Shown: piece after piece, positions 45,562 through 56,679 of the stretch
How the letters are laid out: every line of letters starts with the position of its first letter
Numbering within the stretch: the first letter of the stretch is position 1
Origin: Trametopsis cervina
Taxonomy: Eukaryota; Basidiomycota; Agaricomycetes; Polyporales; Irpicaceae
Length of the DNA: 64,000 nt
Direction: 5' to 3'
Assembly: GCA_022385755.1 (NCBI GenBank)
Contig: MU278366.1
Coordinates: 448,077 to 512,076, forward strand
The notes under the pieces: generated by a model
Seen by the model: only the letters and a program-made list of their open reading frames with translations
Databases searched by the model: none
What the model was told of the DNA's origin: nothing
Position numbers and translations under genes: made by a program

Positions 45562-46657
45562 CTCGTCAGCGATGAGAACAGCCCTCATTACTCACTGCGA
45601 AACAGTTTACGAAAGCAACGCCCCCGAGGGTCCTTCTCGTCTTATTTTACGAAGCCGCTCCGACATCCCCATATGACGAGCACGCTTCAAGAAGAAGCTC
45701 CACATACGCTGATAGCGATTCACGGACAACCCCGATTTCGCAGAGTCTGCCACATGCTGGGGGATAAATGCCGATGGTAACAAAGTGTACGACAGAGCGG
45801 CCTCCTACGAATCCGCCGTAGCGCATCAGCCCCGTATGGGGGACCCACGCAACACTGTCTTCACTGGTTCTCCCGCGGGTTTCAGCGCGCGTGTATAGTA
45901 ATGAGTATGACAACGTACCATTGCTCTGTGGATGACATCCACACGGAAACGCATGCGACAAATACCCTACTTCTGTACTCTGGTTCAGGAAGAGAACCGC
46001 AGTTGCAATGGCTTGGGCATGGTTACTTACTCCCGAATGATAAGATGCGATAACGAGGGCGCCGTTCGCATATGACCTTTCAACTACGAAAACGCACACG
46101 GAAGATACCATACGGGAGGGCTGGATGTGCGAGTGTACCTTGCCGGTACCCTAGCGCCATGGTGTATGCCTAGTGGTTTTAACATCCATATAGTAGACCA
46201 CGGATTTGAGATCTGAGACTGTTCTTGCCCTCCAGAAGCTGCTAGTCACTGGGCGCGATAAAGGTAGGAATGGTAGATGTTATCTATGATTGTACGAGGC
46301 TGACCACAACATACAGATATTCCTGGGCATGCTGGATGGCATACGTAGACTGAAAGGCAACCTGGCAGATCGCCCTCGAGATCAATAACATATTCATAAT
46401 TTATTGAATGGCGTATGCAGCATACTGATATAAAAATGCATAGTGGAGCGCAACGCAAGGGCCTGCTGGACACGACAGAAGCGCAATGGTGTTCTGTCGC
46501 TGCGAAGGTATGATGTACTGGTCCTTCTTACAGCCCTTCCTATCAAACCCCAGCCTCCGCGAGGTATTGAATCGCGTAAGAGATGTTCATCGACCGAATG
46601 GGCTGTTAAAGATGCTATATGAGCGACAATTGATCAACATAACTCATCCACTGCTGC
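45562..46657. other. Intergenic region
   Basis: The strand opposite the esterase has an uninterrupted frame of 154 codons (46111-45647) with no recognised family, no clear signal peptide and ordinary composition. It is not called as a gene. Nothing else is seen. Confidence 0.35.
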
Positions 46658-46855
46658 TCACCCCGTAAATGGCCCGAAGAGACCAGGTGGCAGTTGAATA
46701 GGGCCGCTGAAAGGGTTGTGCACCCCAGATGTAAAAGGGGAGCTCGGACCGAAGATATGTTTCGCATCCGGCGGCGGCGAGATGGGCAGGGCGGATGAAG
46801 CTTGTAGCTGCATGGCCACCGCGATCAACAGGGTCGTGTAAAGGATTTTGAACAT
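46658..46855 (-). CDS. Small secreted protein 1 (65 aa)
   Basis: A 65-codon single coding exon, ATG 46855-46853 to TGA 46660-46658. A signal peptide is clear (MFKILYTTLLIAVAMQLQAS, cleaving near SA-LP). The mature part is about 43 residues, Pro/Gly/Phe-rich and Cys-free, and ends PFSGPIQLPPGLFGPFTG. A 5'UTR intron at 46917-46866 (GTATGT to CGCAG) ends exactly 10 bases before the ATG, as in the paralogue at 47824. The shared C-terminal pattern PFSGP-x2-[IL]P-x2-F-x2-F and the shared intron position argue that both are real genes. Function unknown; no known family recognised. Confidence 0.7.
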   Translation of the reverse strand: MFKILYTTLLIAVAMQLQASSALPISPPPDAKHIFGPSSPFTSGVHNPFSGPIQLPPGLFGPFTG

Positions 46856-47608
46856 ATTGGAGAGCCTGCGTTGGGTGGTCAATAAAATTGTAGGCACGAA
46901 CCATGAGGAATACATACAGGTGAAGCGATGTTGAAGGTAAGATGTGGTGTGGAGAGATCCTGCTCTGGGATTTCAATGCTCCATCCTGCTTGCGATTTTA
47001 TACTCGCAAAGCATAGTCAAGGCACGACTGCTGTGATGCGGGATCAATGAAATATGTGCGGCCCTAGTGCGCATGTCGAGTAAACCAGTGCATGTTCACG
47101 AGATGCAATCAATGAGGATCAATGTGCAGACGCTTGCGAGCGTGTAGTCGAGGTCCAATCATGGTTCATGCAAGCTCAACCCGCCACAGCCCCGAGGATT
47201 AACGTGTTATCTAGTGTCGGGATTGATGAGATCGTCGCGTGCTGTCGCTCTCAAACGGATGGCGGTGCTCTGAGGCACGAGTCGAGCCGGGGTATCAATG
47301 TCGTTATATTGACTCGGTCGCTGCTTTCCAGTTTGGTAAATCGGATCATATACTCTAGTGGAACATAGGTATGTACCTCGAATAGATTATGTGGTATCTT
47401 GTAATATATTGTCAAGAGAGATGCGCAGAAACAGCCACACACTCATTAAGCAGCTCTACGATATGCTCCATATTAGCTTTGAAGATCGCCTGACTCTGCG
47501 ATGGCAACTATGAGCTCGCGCCAGTTGTCAGTATCCCGCCGAGCCTATCGCCCAAATCTGCAGCAGATGCGTCAGAAATGTGCCTTCCTAGCAATACCAG
47601 GTTTAAAC
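46856..47608. other. Spacer between the two secreted-protein genes
   Basis: This contains the upstream exon and promoter of small secreted protein 1 (5'UTR intron 46917-46866). No other gene is supported. Confidence 0.4.
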
Positions 47609-47824
47609 TCACGGAAGGAAGAATTTGCTGAACGCGGATGGAATAGTGAACGGCCCACTGAAAGGGCTTGCAATGCCCGATGCAACCGAGCTCAGCAGCC
47701 CAGAAGACAAAGTTCCGTTACTTGGAATCGGCTTCGCCGCAATCGGGGAGGCGTACGCAGGGTGGTATTGAATCAAGATAACCATCATGGCGAAGAATAG
47801 GACAAGATACGACGCGTTGTGCAT
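47609..47824 (-). CDS. Small secreted protein 2 (71 aa), paralogue of protein 1
   Basis: A 71-codon single coding exon from ATG 47824-47822. The signal peptide MHNASYLVLFFAMMVILIQY is followed by HPAYA-SP, a good cleavage site. The mature part of about 46 residues lacks Cys, has one possible N-glycosylation site (NGT), and ends ASPFSGPFTIPSAFSKFFLP. A 5'UTR intron (47891-47835, GTACGT to TTTTAG) stops 10 bases before the ATG, the same as in the neighbour. Both genes lie between the two esterase copies on the opposite strand. Possible roles (secreted peptide, effector, hydrophobic surface peptide) are speculation. Confidence 0.7.
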   Translation of the reverse strand: MHNASYLVLFFAMMVILIQYHPAYASPIAAKPIPSNGTLSSGLLSSVASGIASPFSGPFTIPSAFSKFFLP

Positions 47825-48686
47825 TTTGTCAGGCCTAAAAGAAAATTAAAGTTTTAAGCATCACCCGCGCAGCCCGTTGTATGATACGTACGATATCGTA
47901 GAGGTAATTAAGGTATCGAGATGGAGAGGACCTGCTCTGCAGTACACTCATGGGATCTAACCTGTTTTATATGACGCAGGCTGATTATAAATCGAGGCTG
48001 GCGGATGAAGTTCCTCCTAGTCGGGGAGTAGATAGCGTACGTCAACCATGTCGTTACTATCAGCACGATACCATGGAATACGTACCGCTGAACAGACTTC
48101 AATCAGTCAAATCACCTTCCCATGCGCGCAGTTTGCAGTTGGATATTTTTTTAGTACTGTACCATCGAAACAACTACCGCACTCTGGTGAAGCCGTCGTA
48201 CTACCGCACACTGGAGGTGACATTCGCGCCGGAGCCTGTCTCCCCAAAGATCACTTCCGACATGATGAATTGCGTGGCGTGCATTGCGATAGCATGATCG
48301 TAGTCCGTAGGAGGCCGTGTAGATCAACCTGCTGGAAAGCAAAAGATGGATGTCGGTGACACGAAACCGTGATGCGTGGCTGTATACAGGCGCCCCTTCG
48401 CTTTATGAAACGCACATCAACTTGTCGGCGAATCAGCAGGATCCTAGCAGGATCCTGAAAGCAGCAAATGGCAGAGTTCAGATGAGAAACACCTGGCGGT
48501 CGAGTTCAGTCCTACTCGACCATGGTGAACAAGGATGTGAGGTGTTCCTCCGATCTGAGAATTGCCAATTTCTGATATGGGAAACCGATAAGAAATTATC
48601 ATACCAGGGCACTCGACTCCCGTGGCATCTAACAGTCACTGGCAAGCGTAAATTACATTCAGCGGGCCAAACCACTCGACACTAAG
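47825..48686. other. Divergent spacer between secreted protein 2 and esterase copy B
   Basis: This holds the 5'UTR exon and intron of secreted protein 2 on the left and the esterase B promoter on the right. No other supported gene. A short tandem duplication (AGGATCCT twice) is at about 48438-48455. Confidence 0.4.
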
Positions 48687-49698
48687 ATGGCTGGATATGT
48701 ACAGGACACCATACTGCTGCTAGGTGATTCGCTCACCCAGAACTCCTCTGTTTCTGGAGGTCTCGGTCAGGAACTGTCTAGTAAGCATACTTCCAACAGC
48801 GCTGTCTGTCTTGGCCTGCCTGCAACCTTGACTGACTATATCTGTTTCATCAGCTGTGTATAACAGGAAGCTCGATGTCTTGTATCGCGGATTCGGGGGA
48901 TACAACTCCCGATGGATCATTCCAGTGTTTGAAAAGGTAAGTTTTCGCAGCTCCCCGTTCGCAGACTCGGAACTGACCGGTGGCATGTAGGTTTTCGCGA
49001 AGAAGGCTGAGCGACAGAACGTGCCCAAGGTCCAGTTGCTCACCATCTGGTTCGGTGCGAACGACGCAGTCCTAGCCGGCGAGCAGCAGCATGTCCCTCT
49101 CCCCGAGTACTCCGAGAACCTGAGCAAACTCGTTCAAATGGTCAAATCACCCGCATCGGAGTGGTACGCTCCAGAGACACGCATCGTGCTGTTCACCCCT
49201 CCTCCTATAAACACATACCAATGGGTTGAGTTCCTGAAAGCGGGCGATATCCCTCGCGACACTTCGGATAGGACGGTCGAGAACACTAGGTCGTACGCGG
49301 ATGCTGTGATTGCTGTCGGACAGAAGGAAGATGTCCCAGTCCTCGACCTTTACAGCATCATATGGAATGCAGCCGGTGGCGAGGAGAAAAAGCTTGAGGC
49401 CTTCCTTACAGATGGGCTGCATTTGAACGAGAAGAGTTACAAGGTAGTTCTAACTTGACTCACGACGAATGTCGATACTGATGAGCGTATTGCATAGCTG
49501 GTCTTCGATGGACTCATAGACATCATCAACAAGAAATACCCCGAGTTGCACTATGACAAGTTCGAGACGGTATACCCGATGTACGTACCTATGTATCGTC
49601 CCCATATGCCACTTGTTCTGACGCGCTGCATAAGATGGAAGGACCTCAACACGGACAACTACAAAGAGCTGCTCAAGGATTCAGCAGTCAGGAAATAA
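48687..49698 (+). CDS. IAH1: SGNH/GDSL esterase, IAH1-like, copy B
   Basis: Five exons in phase: 48687-48780, 48854-48936, 48991-49443, 49498-49580 and 49635-49698, giving 258 residues. Catalytic blocks: ILLLGDSLTQNS (GDS), YRGFGGYNSRWI, LTIWFGANDAVL (GxND) and LTDGLHLNEKSY (D-x2-H). FTPPPINTYQW is the usual strand before the lid. Exons 2, 3 and 4 are exactly as long as in copy A (83, 453 and 83 bp), so the two genes are duplicates with conserved structure. All introns here start with GT. Predicted cytosolic acetate-ester hydrolase; no signal peptide. Confidence 0.93.
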
Positions 49699-49977
49699 AT
49701 TATAGAAATTGTATTCAGGGATATAACAGACCTTTGGGAATTAGAAAGACGTGTCCAGTGTTTTCCTGTACGAGTTTATACAGAGCATTGATTAAGGACA
49801 ACTTTTATATGCTATCCGGCCAGAGCAAGTGTAGACAAACAACGAGAGCAAATGCGACGATATGACGAGCGAGTATATATGTGAAATAATGTATGTCAAG
49901 TCTCTAGGACCTCAAGGCCCGCACAGCATGGAAGACATCATCCGTCCCGAGATGGAGCTTCGGCGGCTTGAACGCGT

Positions 49978-50858
49978 TCAAATCAAATGTGAGTAGTGCC
50001 CTGGAAGACCCAGTCGACACTTTTCGCAGTCGGATCGAGGTCCCATCGTATATCGTTGTTTCTTGGGAGGCGACATGGGCAGAGCAATTTGTTGGGGCCG
50101 GACGTCTACATGCGAGAATAGAGGCGTGGGGATCGACGATGCAGAATATGGATGCTCGCGGGTATTGAATGGCTGGGATATCGGGATATATGAGGGTGAC
50201 AGTCGATCTGGAGCGAACTGGTGCGGTGCAGTCAAGCTATGCATGTCTAACGGATTTGATGAGGATTGCGGATTTGACATGGCGTCTTGCGTAGAATTAG
50301 GATGATACTGGTCGGACATAGGCTCATCCTGATCAAGCCTCTATGTACACCAATCGAACGTCAACGAATGCACATAAATACCATACAAAGGAGCTCACCA
50401 TGCTATCATCGCGGCCGTCCCGCCTTTCAGCCACATCCTCCGCGATCACAGGGGCGGTCCTGTCCTTGTCAATACTCAGTCCTTGCGTCTTCGACAGCCA
50501 GTCTTCTGGCAGCTGGCCCTGCACCAGCGGCGAAGGAGGAGCCATAGCACCACCGGGTGTGTCCAAGGGAGACTCAAACGAGTTCGTCACGCCACCCAGT
50601 GTAAGGCGTTTCTATAATCGCAGAAAATTGCAGAAAAAAACAAAGAGTGTTCGGTCGGTCTAGCCATGAATGAAATCTGCTCGCGCGTTGTAGAGAAACG
50701 CGTACATTGGGTCTGTCATACGGACTGGGCGACGTCGGTGAGCGCTGCCGTTTGTTGGTGCTCTCCGCAGAGCGCAATATTCGGAATGCAGCTGTTCGCG
50801 TGTCGATGTCCATGGCAGCTGGCATGGCAATACACTGCTCGTTTCGTGTCGAGGCCAT
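49978..50858 (-). CDS. Conserved-looking hypothetical protein with C-terminal Cys-x2-Cys block
   Basis: Built from three exons. The first begins at ATG 50858 (MASTRNEQCIAMPAAMDID) and runs to DRPN at about 50708. The second (about 50612-50402) starts KRLTLGGVTNSFESP. The third starts RLDQDEPMSDQY and ends at TGA 49980-49978. The middle is disordered and Ser/Pro-rich. The end carries PPKKQRYTMGPRSDCEKCR followed by LGLPGHYSHLI, a compact Cys-x2-Cys and His block that could bind a metal ion or contact another protein. I recall no named family. Introns were chosen to keep the frame and have GT-AG ends. Confidence 0.65.
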
Positions 50859-51190
50859 GGACTGGATTGTGAGTGGTGGTCAGAAGCGAGGAACATGCGA
50901 GGCCGCCCATGGACTCAAATTTATAGGTGGCTGGGGAAACATGACCTGGACAAACGGATTCTCGGCCACATACACGTTTAGCCGCCGGCATGGATCTAGT
51001 CGCTCAATGAGACAAACACGCGAAAGTTTCAAGCGGGAAACAATGAGTGGGATTCATCCTTCTAAACGTACAGCTAGTTCTACAACAACATTTTCTACAT
51101 CTACAACTATGTAGTACACATCCAAGAGAGCACGAGCGACGCCCAACAAGCAGCAAGTTTCTACCTTAGGGTCCAAGAAAGCACGAGCAC
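50859..51190. other. Intergenic region
   Basis: Promoter of the hypothetical gene on the left and 3' flank of trehalose phosphorylase on the right. Nothing else seen. Confidence 0.4.
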
Positions 51191-53926
51191 CTACGCCTGC
51201 ACATTGAGGCCTGCACGAGGCAACCTAGGCTCGCCAGGCTGATACGGCTCGCCGCACTCAGCCCTCATGAGATCGTTGAGCCAAGCACCCTTGGGCTGCA
51301 GCTTGACACCGCGCGAGACGTACATCACGGCGAGGTACATCCACGCAGCGCCGTTACCGACGGTGCCGACCTCGTCGGAGACGTGGGTCCTGGCGTACTC
51401 GCACATGTCATCATACAGGTCCTCGTCGGTGTGGAGGTCGAACATGTACTTCGCGACGGCGTCGTTGTCGCCGACATCGCAGAGGTAGCCGCTCTTGCCG
51501 TGCTCGATCTGGAGGGGGATACCACCAGTGCGGGAGGCAATGACGGGCTTGCCAGCGTGCAGCGCCTCGGAGACCTTCACTTCGAAGCCCTCACGAGTGG
51601 AGAGCTGCAAGGCGAACTTGGAGTTGGCCATCAAAGCGTTCAGCACTGAAAGGCGTGGTCAGCTACTTTGATTCGAAACTCGGCAACAATACCACCACTT
51701 ACATTGATCGCTGGGTGGGCACCTCATGTAGACGATGTCTTTGGCATACTGGGCGTACTTTCCATTGACGAGACCAGCAACTTGGTCGTAGATGATACTC
51801 GCATCGGGGTCGTCGACAGCGCCGTGACCACAGATGAGTAATTGTGGGATTTCCTCAGGTGTGAGGCCCTTCTTCTCGAGAAGGACTCGGAACTTCGCGT
51901 AGGACTCGAGGACGTTAGGGATACCCTTCGAAGGATCGAACCGAGCGATTTGGACGATGTACTCCCGGACGGGCCATGCGAGCTCGGTCATCTTCTCCTT
52001 GACACAAAGGCTGCGGAACTCGCCCATGTAGTACTGGGAGTCCCATGTGGACATCTCCTTGTTGAGGCCATCGAGCCTACACGATACAGCGTGTGAAACG
52101 AAGTGCACGAAATGATAGACGTGGAAACATACCAGTCCGTGGCAGCGCCAAGGAGGGTGAGCTTCTCACCAGGAACATCGCTTGGGACAAACTTATTGAC
52201 CGGGTGACTAATGAATAAGTCGGCGTGCTGGATGTTGTTCCAGAGGTATTGCCAGACCTCCTCTTGGGGTGAACCTTTCTGGTGCACGAGGTCACTGCGA
52301 ATCTCGATGTGTGAACGGTAGATGATAGGCAGGTCCGGTCGGACTTTCTTGATGAGGGGAATTAGGCCGGGCATTTGGGGGTCATCTGCGCAGAGTCAAA
52401 GAGTCAATCAAAGTGGCGCGTCACAGAAGCGTAAATAGCGCACCGATGAAGGCGATGTCGACACCGCCGGGGGCGAGTGGGCCGCCTTCGGCCGTCCATC
52501 GCAAACCGTTCTTGAGGATCCAGGCATCAAAGTTATCTTTTTGGTCCTTGGTCAGGCGGAGGCTCGGATCCGCAACACCTTGGAGTATATTGTGGTTGTT
52601 CTTGGTGGTCCGGAAGACCGAAGGCGAAGGGTTGGGGACATACCTATGACAGCAGGTTAGAAAAGGTGTCCATTCTTTCTCAGGGGCATGGGGCGGATCC
52701 ACATTGACTCGTACGGCATGCCTAGAATTTGTACTCACCATGCACAATCGACATCCAGGGCGTTGAAGAATCGGATGAGCGCGTGACGCATCTGACATGG
52801 AAAAGGCGCGGTCAGCGTCCTGCCAGTTATCTTACGACAGATCTGTGGAAAGATAACTCACCAATGCCACACCACCTGAGAACGCCAATTAAATCGCGCC
52901 AATGAACAGTCCGTTAGCGATCAATCCCCGCAATGTCGAAAAATGCGGGGTCTACCCCGCACTCACCTCCTTGGGGGGTGGAGGAGAAGAACCCCATCTT
53001 GATCTTCTTCTCGCGGAGCTCATCTGCCAACTTGTTGACGGCATTCCAGGTCCCTTTGCCCACGGTTTTCCTGAACTCATTTAGATCATCTATAAGATGG
53101 ATCTTGCCGCCGGCATCCACTGCGACTTGGTTGCGAGCCGCGATGGTGAGACGAGGGTTGTTCCCAGGACCAAAGTACATGAGGCACTTGCGTGCGGCAG
53201 AGTCGGCCTGCTCATCGACCGTGCGGGGGATGGGAAGCTTCTGACCCACGCCAGATGTCAATTTGCTGCTGTCTTGCAGGTGAGCCGCGTCAACGAAAAC
53301 CGTGGGTGTATCAGCGCCAGAAGGGACGTAGGAGCCGGTGGTGGAGGAGATACGGTGCTTGATGTTGGGCCGGGTAATAGAATCAGTGTGGAATGGTTTG
53401 ATGTTGAAAACAATGGGGACGATGTCAAGCTCGAGCCAGAGGCGAGTGCACAGGTTCGGGGCCTACAGGAACACGCTGAGCTAAACGTCAGATTGCAGGC
53501 CGTGTACACGCACCTCCTTCAAGAGACTAAGAGTAACACCTGCACCAAGGAACTTGGAGAGATGCTCAGAGGCAAACTTGCGGAGGGTCGAAATGACGTG
53601 CTTCTCGATAGCCTCTGCCTGAGAGTCGGGCTCAGTAGCATCGTAGGGAACAAGTGCAGACGCGAAGTCGGTGTTGTAGACCGAATCGTGAATGGAGATC
53701 GCGACTTCGAAGGAGGACCCGTTGTTGACGACAGTACCCGCGATACCAGCCCACATTGGCTATGAAAGAGATGTGAGCTGCAGTGTGTAGCATAGTTGGA
53801 GACGATGAGACATACCGTGAGGCTAGCGTAGCCTGTCACATTGGGCCTCTTCGCAGAGACAACGCTGGAGAGCCTGCGACGAAGGGCCTCTGAGCCTTGA
53901 GATTGAAATTGGTGAGGGGGAGCCAT
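51191..53926 (-). CDS. Trehalose phosphorylase (basidiomycete GT4 type)
   Basis: A multi-exon gene starting MAPPHQFQSQGSEALRRRL at ATG 53926 and ending at 51191. Its N-terminus MWAGIAGTVVNNGSSFEVA, SIHDSVYNTDFASALVP and FLGAGVTLSLLKE is typical of mushroom trehalose phosphorylases. The core has KCLMYFGPGNNPRLT, GKIHLIDDLNEFRKTVG, GFFSSTPQGG, WYVPNPSPSVFRTTKNN and REYIVQIARFDPSKGIP. It ends with the GT4 fold signature STREGFEVKVSEALHAGKP (E-x7-E type). Family role (known): reversible phosphorolysis of trehalose to glucose and alpha-glucose-1-phosphate. Length is as expected (about 735 residues). Exon edges were not all fixed. Important for sugar storage and stress in mushrooms. Confidence 0.95.
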
Positions 53927-55414
53927 GGTGGAAGCGAGCAGTGGGGGATGAGTGGTGGATGCGATAAGGTTTATATAACTGCTGGGCGCCCTGCGACGAC
54001 CGTGTTTGGGAATGCTGGAAACTGGAGAAAAGATCTTCTGCGCGTGTGGACCGTGAGTCGAGCTGGGTGTGGCAACAGTCAGGACAGCCAGGGCCAGGTT
54101 GAGCACTTCCCGGCCTAAGACAGGCGCTAGACTGCGTGCAGAGACATAGGTCATCTCACGTGCGCTCCACGAGGCTGGGCGAGAACCGCACCACCTGGAC
54201 CACATCTGCTCACCGTTCGTGCCGCGGCTTGAATATCCCCCTCAGAGCCCACTTTTGATCCCGCCCACGCCTGCTACCTCGTCCAGCTGCAGCAGAGCAG
54301 ATGCAGAGTTCAGCACTCTCGTAATCGTCACCTCAGACAGTCGTCCCACAGACTCATTCTGGGTACAAAGACACGTCAAGGTAGTGTCAGAAGATCCCCC
54401 TTCTCTGTGCGTCTGATGGTGGAATCAGCACCTTGGAGCCTGCACAGATGAGGATGAGATTAGTGCGCTGCAGACGATCGTGAGATTATGTCACACTCTC
54501 ACCCTCCCGGTCGCGGCAAACAAACGCTGCAGAACGGCGAACGGATGAACCTGATGCGAGAACCACACGCACGTCTGAGGGTACGAATAGTTCTTCTGTA
54601 GGCGGGTATATGCGGGCATAACGTGCATGAATTCCAATATATTCGCACAATCACTGCGCTACAGCACGTACCAGATGTATCCGTGTGAGAATGCAAGCTG
54701 GTAGCAAAATACTTGGGGTAGTCGGAACAATGGCATTGTCGGCCTTCAAAAGCAATAACAGCAGATGCACATCGTGTCCTGTAAGAAATGGATTCATGAC
54801 AGCACGACGGACGTGTCGAGAATCCGTACGTACTAGCTCTCCTCGTGCACAGGGGCAAGTGCCAACCAGGTAGTGGTCTAATAGCATAAGTGAGACGGGT
54901 GCTGCTGCGTGGCGGCCTCGAGGCTCGTAGTCTGGTCTCGAGACCAGCTTCAGAGGGCCTTAAGCGGCGAGAGAAAAATCAAGAGCAGTGCCTATTCATA
55001 TCCAACATACGTTTCTTGGGGAACGAGTGCATGGAGTGTATTCAAGGGTTATCTGGGGCTCGATGGGAGAGTCCAATATGCAGGTGCAGAGAAAGGGAGA
55101 GAACGCACAACACTCTGCATTTCGCGATGTCCTCGCGTTGTCACGTCGCGCGCATGTCACAAGTTATGTCACATGGCGTCACATGCCGACAAACATTAAT
55201 CTTATCACGCCCACGCTGAGCACGTCGTTCGAGGCCGACCGCGTCGAGTATATCTCATCTCTAGACAAACACTAGGTCTTCGGGCATAACCTCGTGCAGA
55301 CCGCACTGCGTTCATAGAACTGACGGTCAAGCGGGCCACCCGTATGTCACAGAGCAGAGTCATCCTCCGCAAAGCCTCAACCATTCTAACAGCCAACCCG
55401 ACCATCCGCGGAAC
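53927..55414. other. Intergenic region between trehalose phosphorylase and SEN34
   Basis: 1.5 kb with only weak frames on both strands. The left part is the trehalose phosphorylase promoter. Short repeats of GTCACA/ATGTCAC are noticeable near 55140-55190. No gene is supported. Confidence 0.4.
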
Positions 55415-56544
55415 ATGACCGCAGTACGCAAGATACCGTTGCGAGTTTCTAATCAGCGGGCATATGTTTGGGACCTCGAAGGTACGCCGGAGCATCAACT
55501 GTGCTCCGTCCATACCAAGCTCACTCATGTATCAAGCATAGACCTGGCCGAGCTTCGCGCCCAATATCATATATGCGGTGTGTTAGCCGGGACACTCCCC
55601 CATCTGTCTCAGCAAAATGTGTTTCTGGGCGTACCACTAGTGTTAATGCCGGAGGAGGTTGTTTTTCTAGTGCAAAGGGGTGAGTACCTGCTTTCCTTCT
55701 CGACGTGTTTTTGCTAAAGGCTCGGATTCGATGCACCAGAAGTGGCAATCTTGGTAGATGACCCCGCAGCGCATAAGGCCCCTGCTCCTGCACAGCTAGA
55801 AGCGTGGAAGACCGAGCGAGCGGCAGATATTCATGCCCAAATCGCCGCTGTGGAGGCCAAAGAGGCGGCCGGCCTGAAAGCTGCAAAATCCATGAGCGAG
55901 GACGCCATTCGCAAGAGGAAGGAGCGTGAAGAAAAGCGGGCAGCAGCGGCGCGCGCAAAAGCTATAGCAGAAGGCGGCGAAGATGTCTTCGTACTTTCTC
56001 CAGAAACACCCACTTCCCTTGCCACCCAGTCAAGTAGCCGGCCAGCCACGCCTATCATCGGCTCAAATCCAACGAATGCGACATGGACAGTCACCGTGCC
56101 AGCGAGCTCCTCCGAGCTGGCGTGGTATTCCAGCACAGGAGCTACGTACGACACCATTGAAGACGCCCGGGCAGCCGGAGTTTGGTCCTATCCCGCGACA
56201 CTCCTAGAGCGAGCAAGATGTGGTGTGTTCCGTGATTTGTGGGAGAAGGGACATTATATGGGAGGCGGAATACGCTTCGGCGCCGATTTCCTCGTCTACC
56301 CCGGTATGTATCTCCCATGTCCCTCTCACAATTGCTCACCTGCCGTTCAGGGGATCCACTACGATATCATTCGCATTTCGCTGCCAGCGTCATCGAGTCA
56401 CCTATCGCCAGTCTGAGACCCATGGAAATAGTGGCACACGGGCGTTTGGGCACAGCAACGAAGAAAGCACATCTACTCTGTGGTTGGGATGATGAAAAGC
56501 AGGAGGTATCATACTTCTCCATTGAGTGGGCCGGCTTTGGTTGA
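55415..56544 (+). CDS. SEN34: tRNA-splicing endonuclease catalytic subunit SEN34
   Basis: Four exons in phase: 55415-55481, 55542-55679, 55740-56303 and 56351-56544, giving 320 residues. The N-terminal domain includes MTAVRKIPLRVSNQRAYVW and GVLAGTLPHLSQQNVFLGVP. A charged coiled-coil-like middle (EDAIRKRKEREEKRAAAAR, residues about 115-145) follows. The nuclease domain holds GHYMGGGIRFGADFLVYPGD, then PLRYHSHFAA (catalytic Tyr/His region) and TKKAHLLC (catalytic Lys). Family role (known): one of two catalytic subunits that cut pre-tRNA introns, here at the 3' splice site. The same window carries an intron-containing tRNA-Leu gene. It converges on the EI24-like gene, whose stop is 135 bp away. 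Confidence 0.93.
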
Positions 56545-56679
56545 GTGTACATATTATGTATGTATGAATATGCAAGATGAGATGTTACATGGAGGTATTG
56601 AAAAATGCTGGTGGTATAGCAATAACAGGTGACTTGTGTGTATAACGCTCGAATACCCCAGTCTAATTCGGTGCGTAAA

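Noticed and set aside
45647..46111. A 154-codon minus-strand frame beyond esterase copy A
   Set aside because: No recognised family, signal peptide or paralogue, and no transcript evidence; kept as a possible but unsupported gene.
54499..55275. Overlapping frames of 60-119 codons on both strands between trehalose phosphorylase and SEN34
   Set aside because: Composition and lack of splice signals suggest chance frames.
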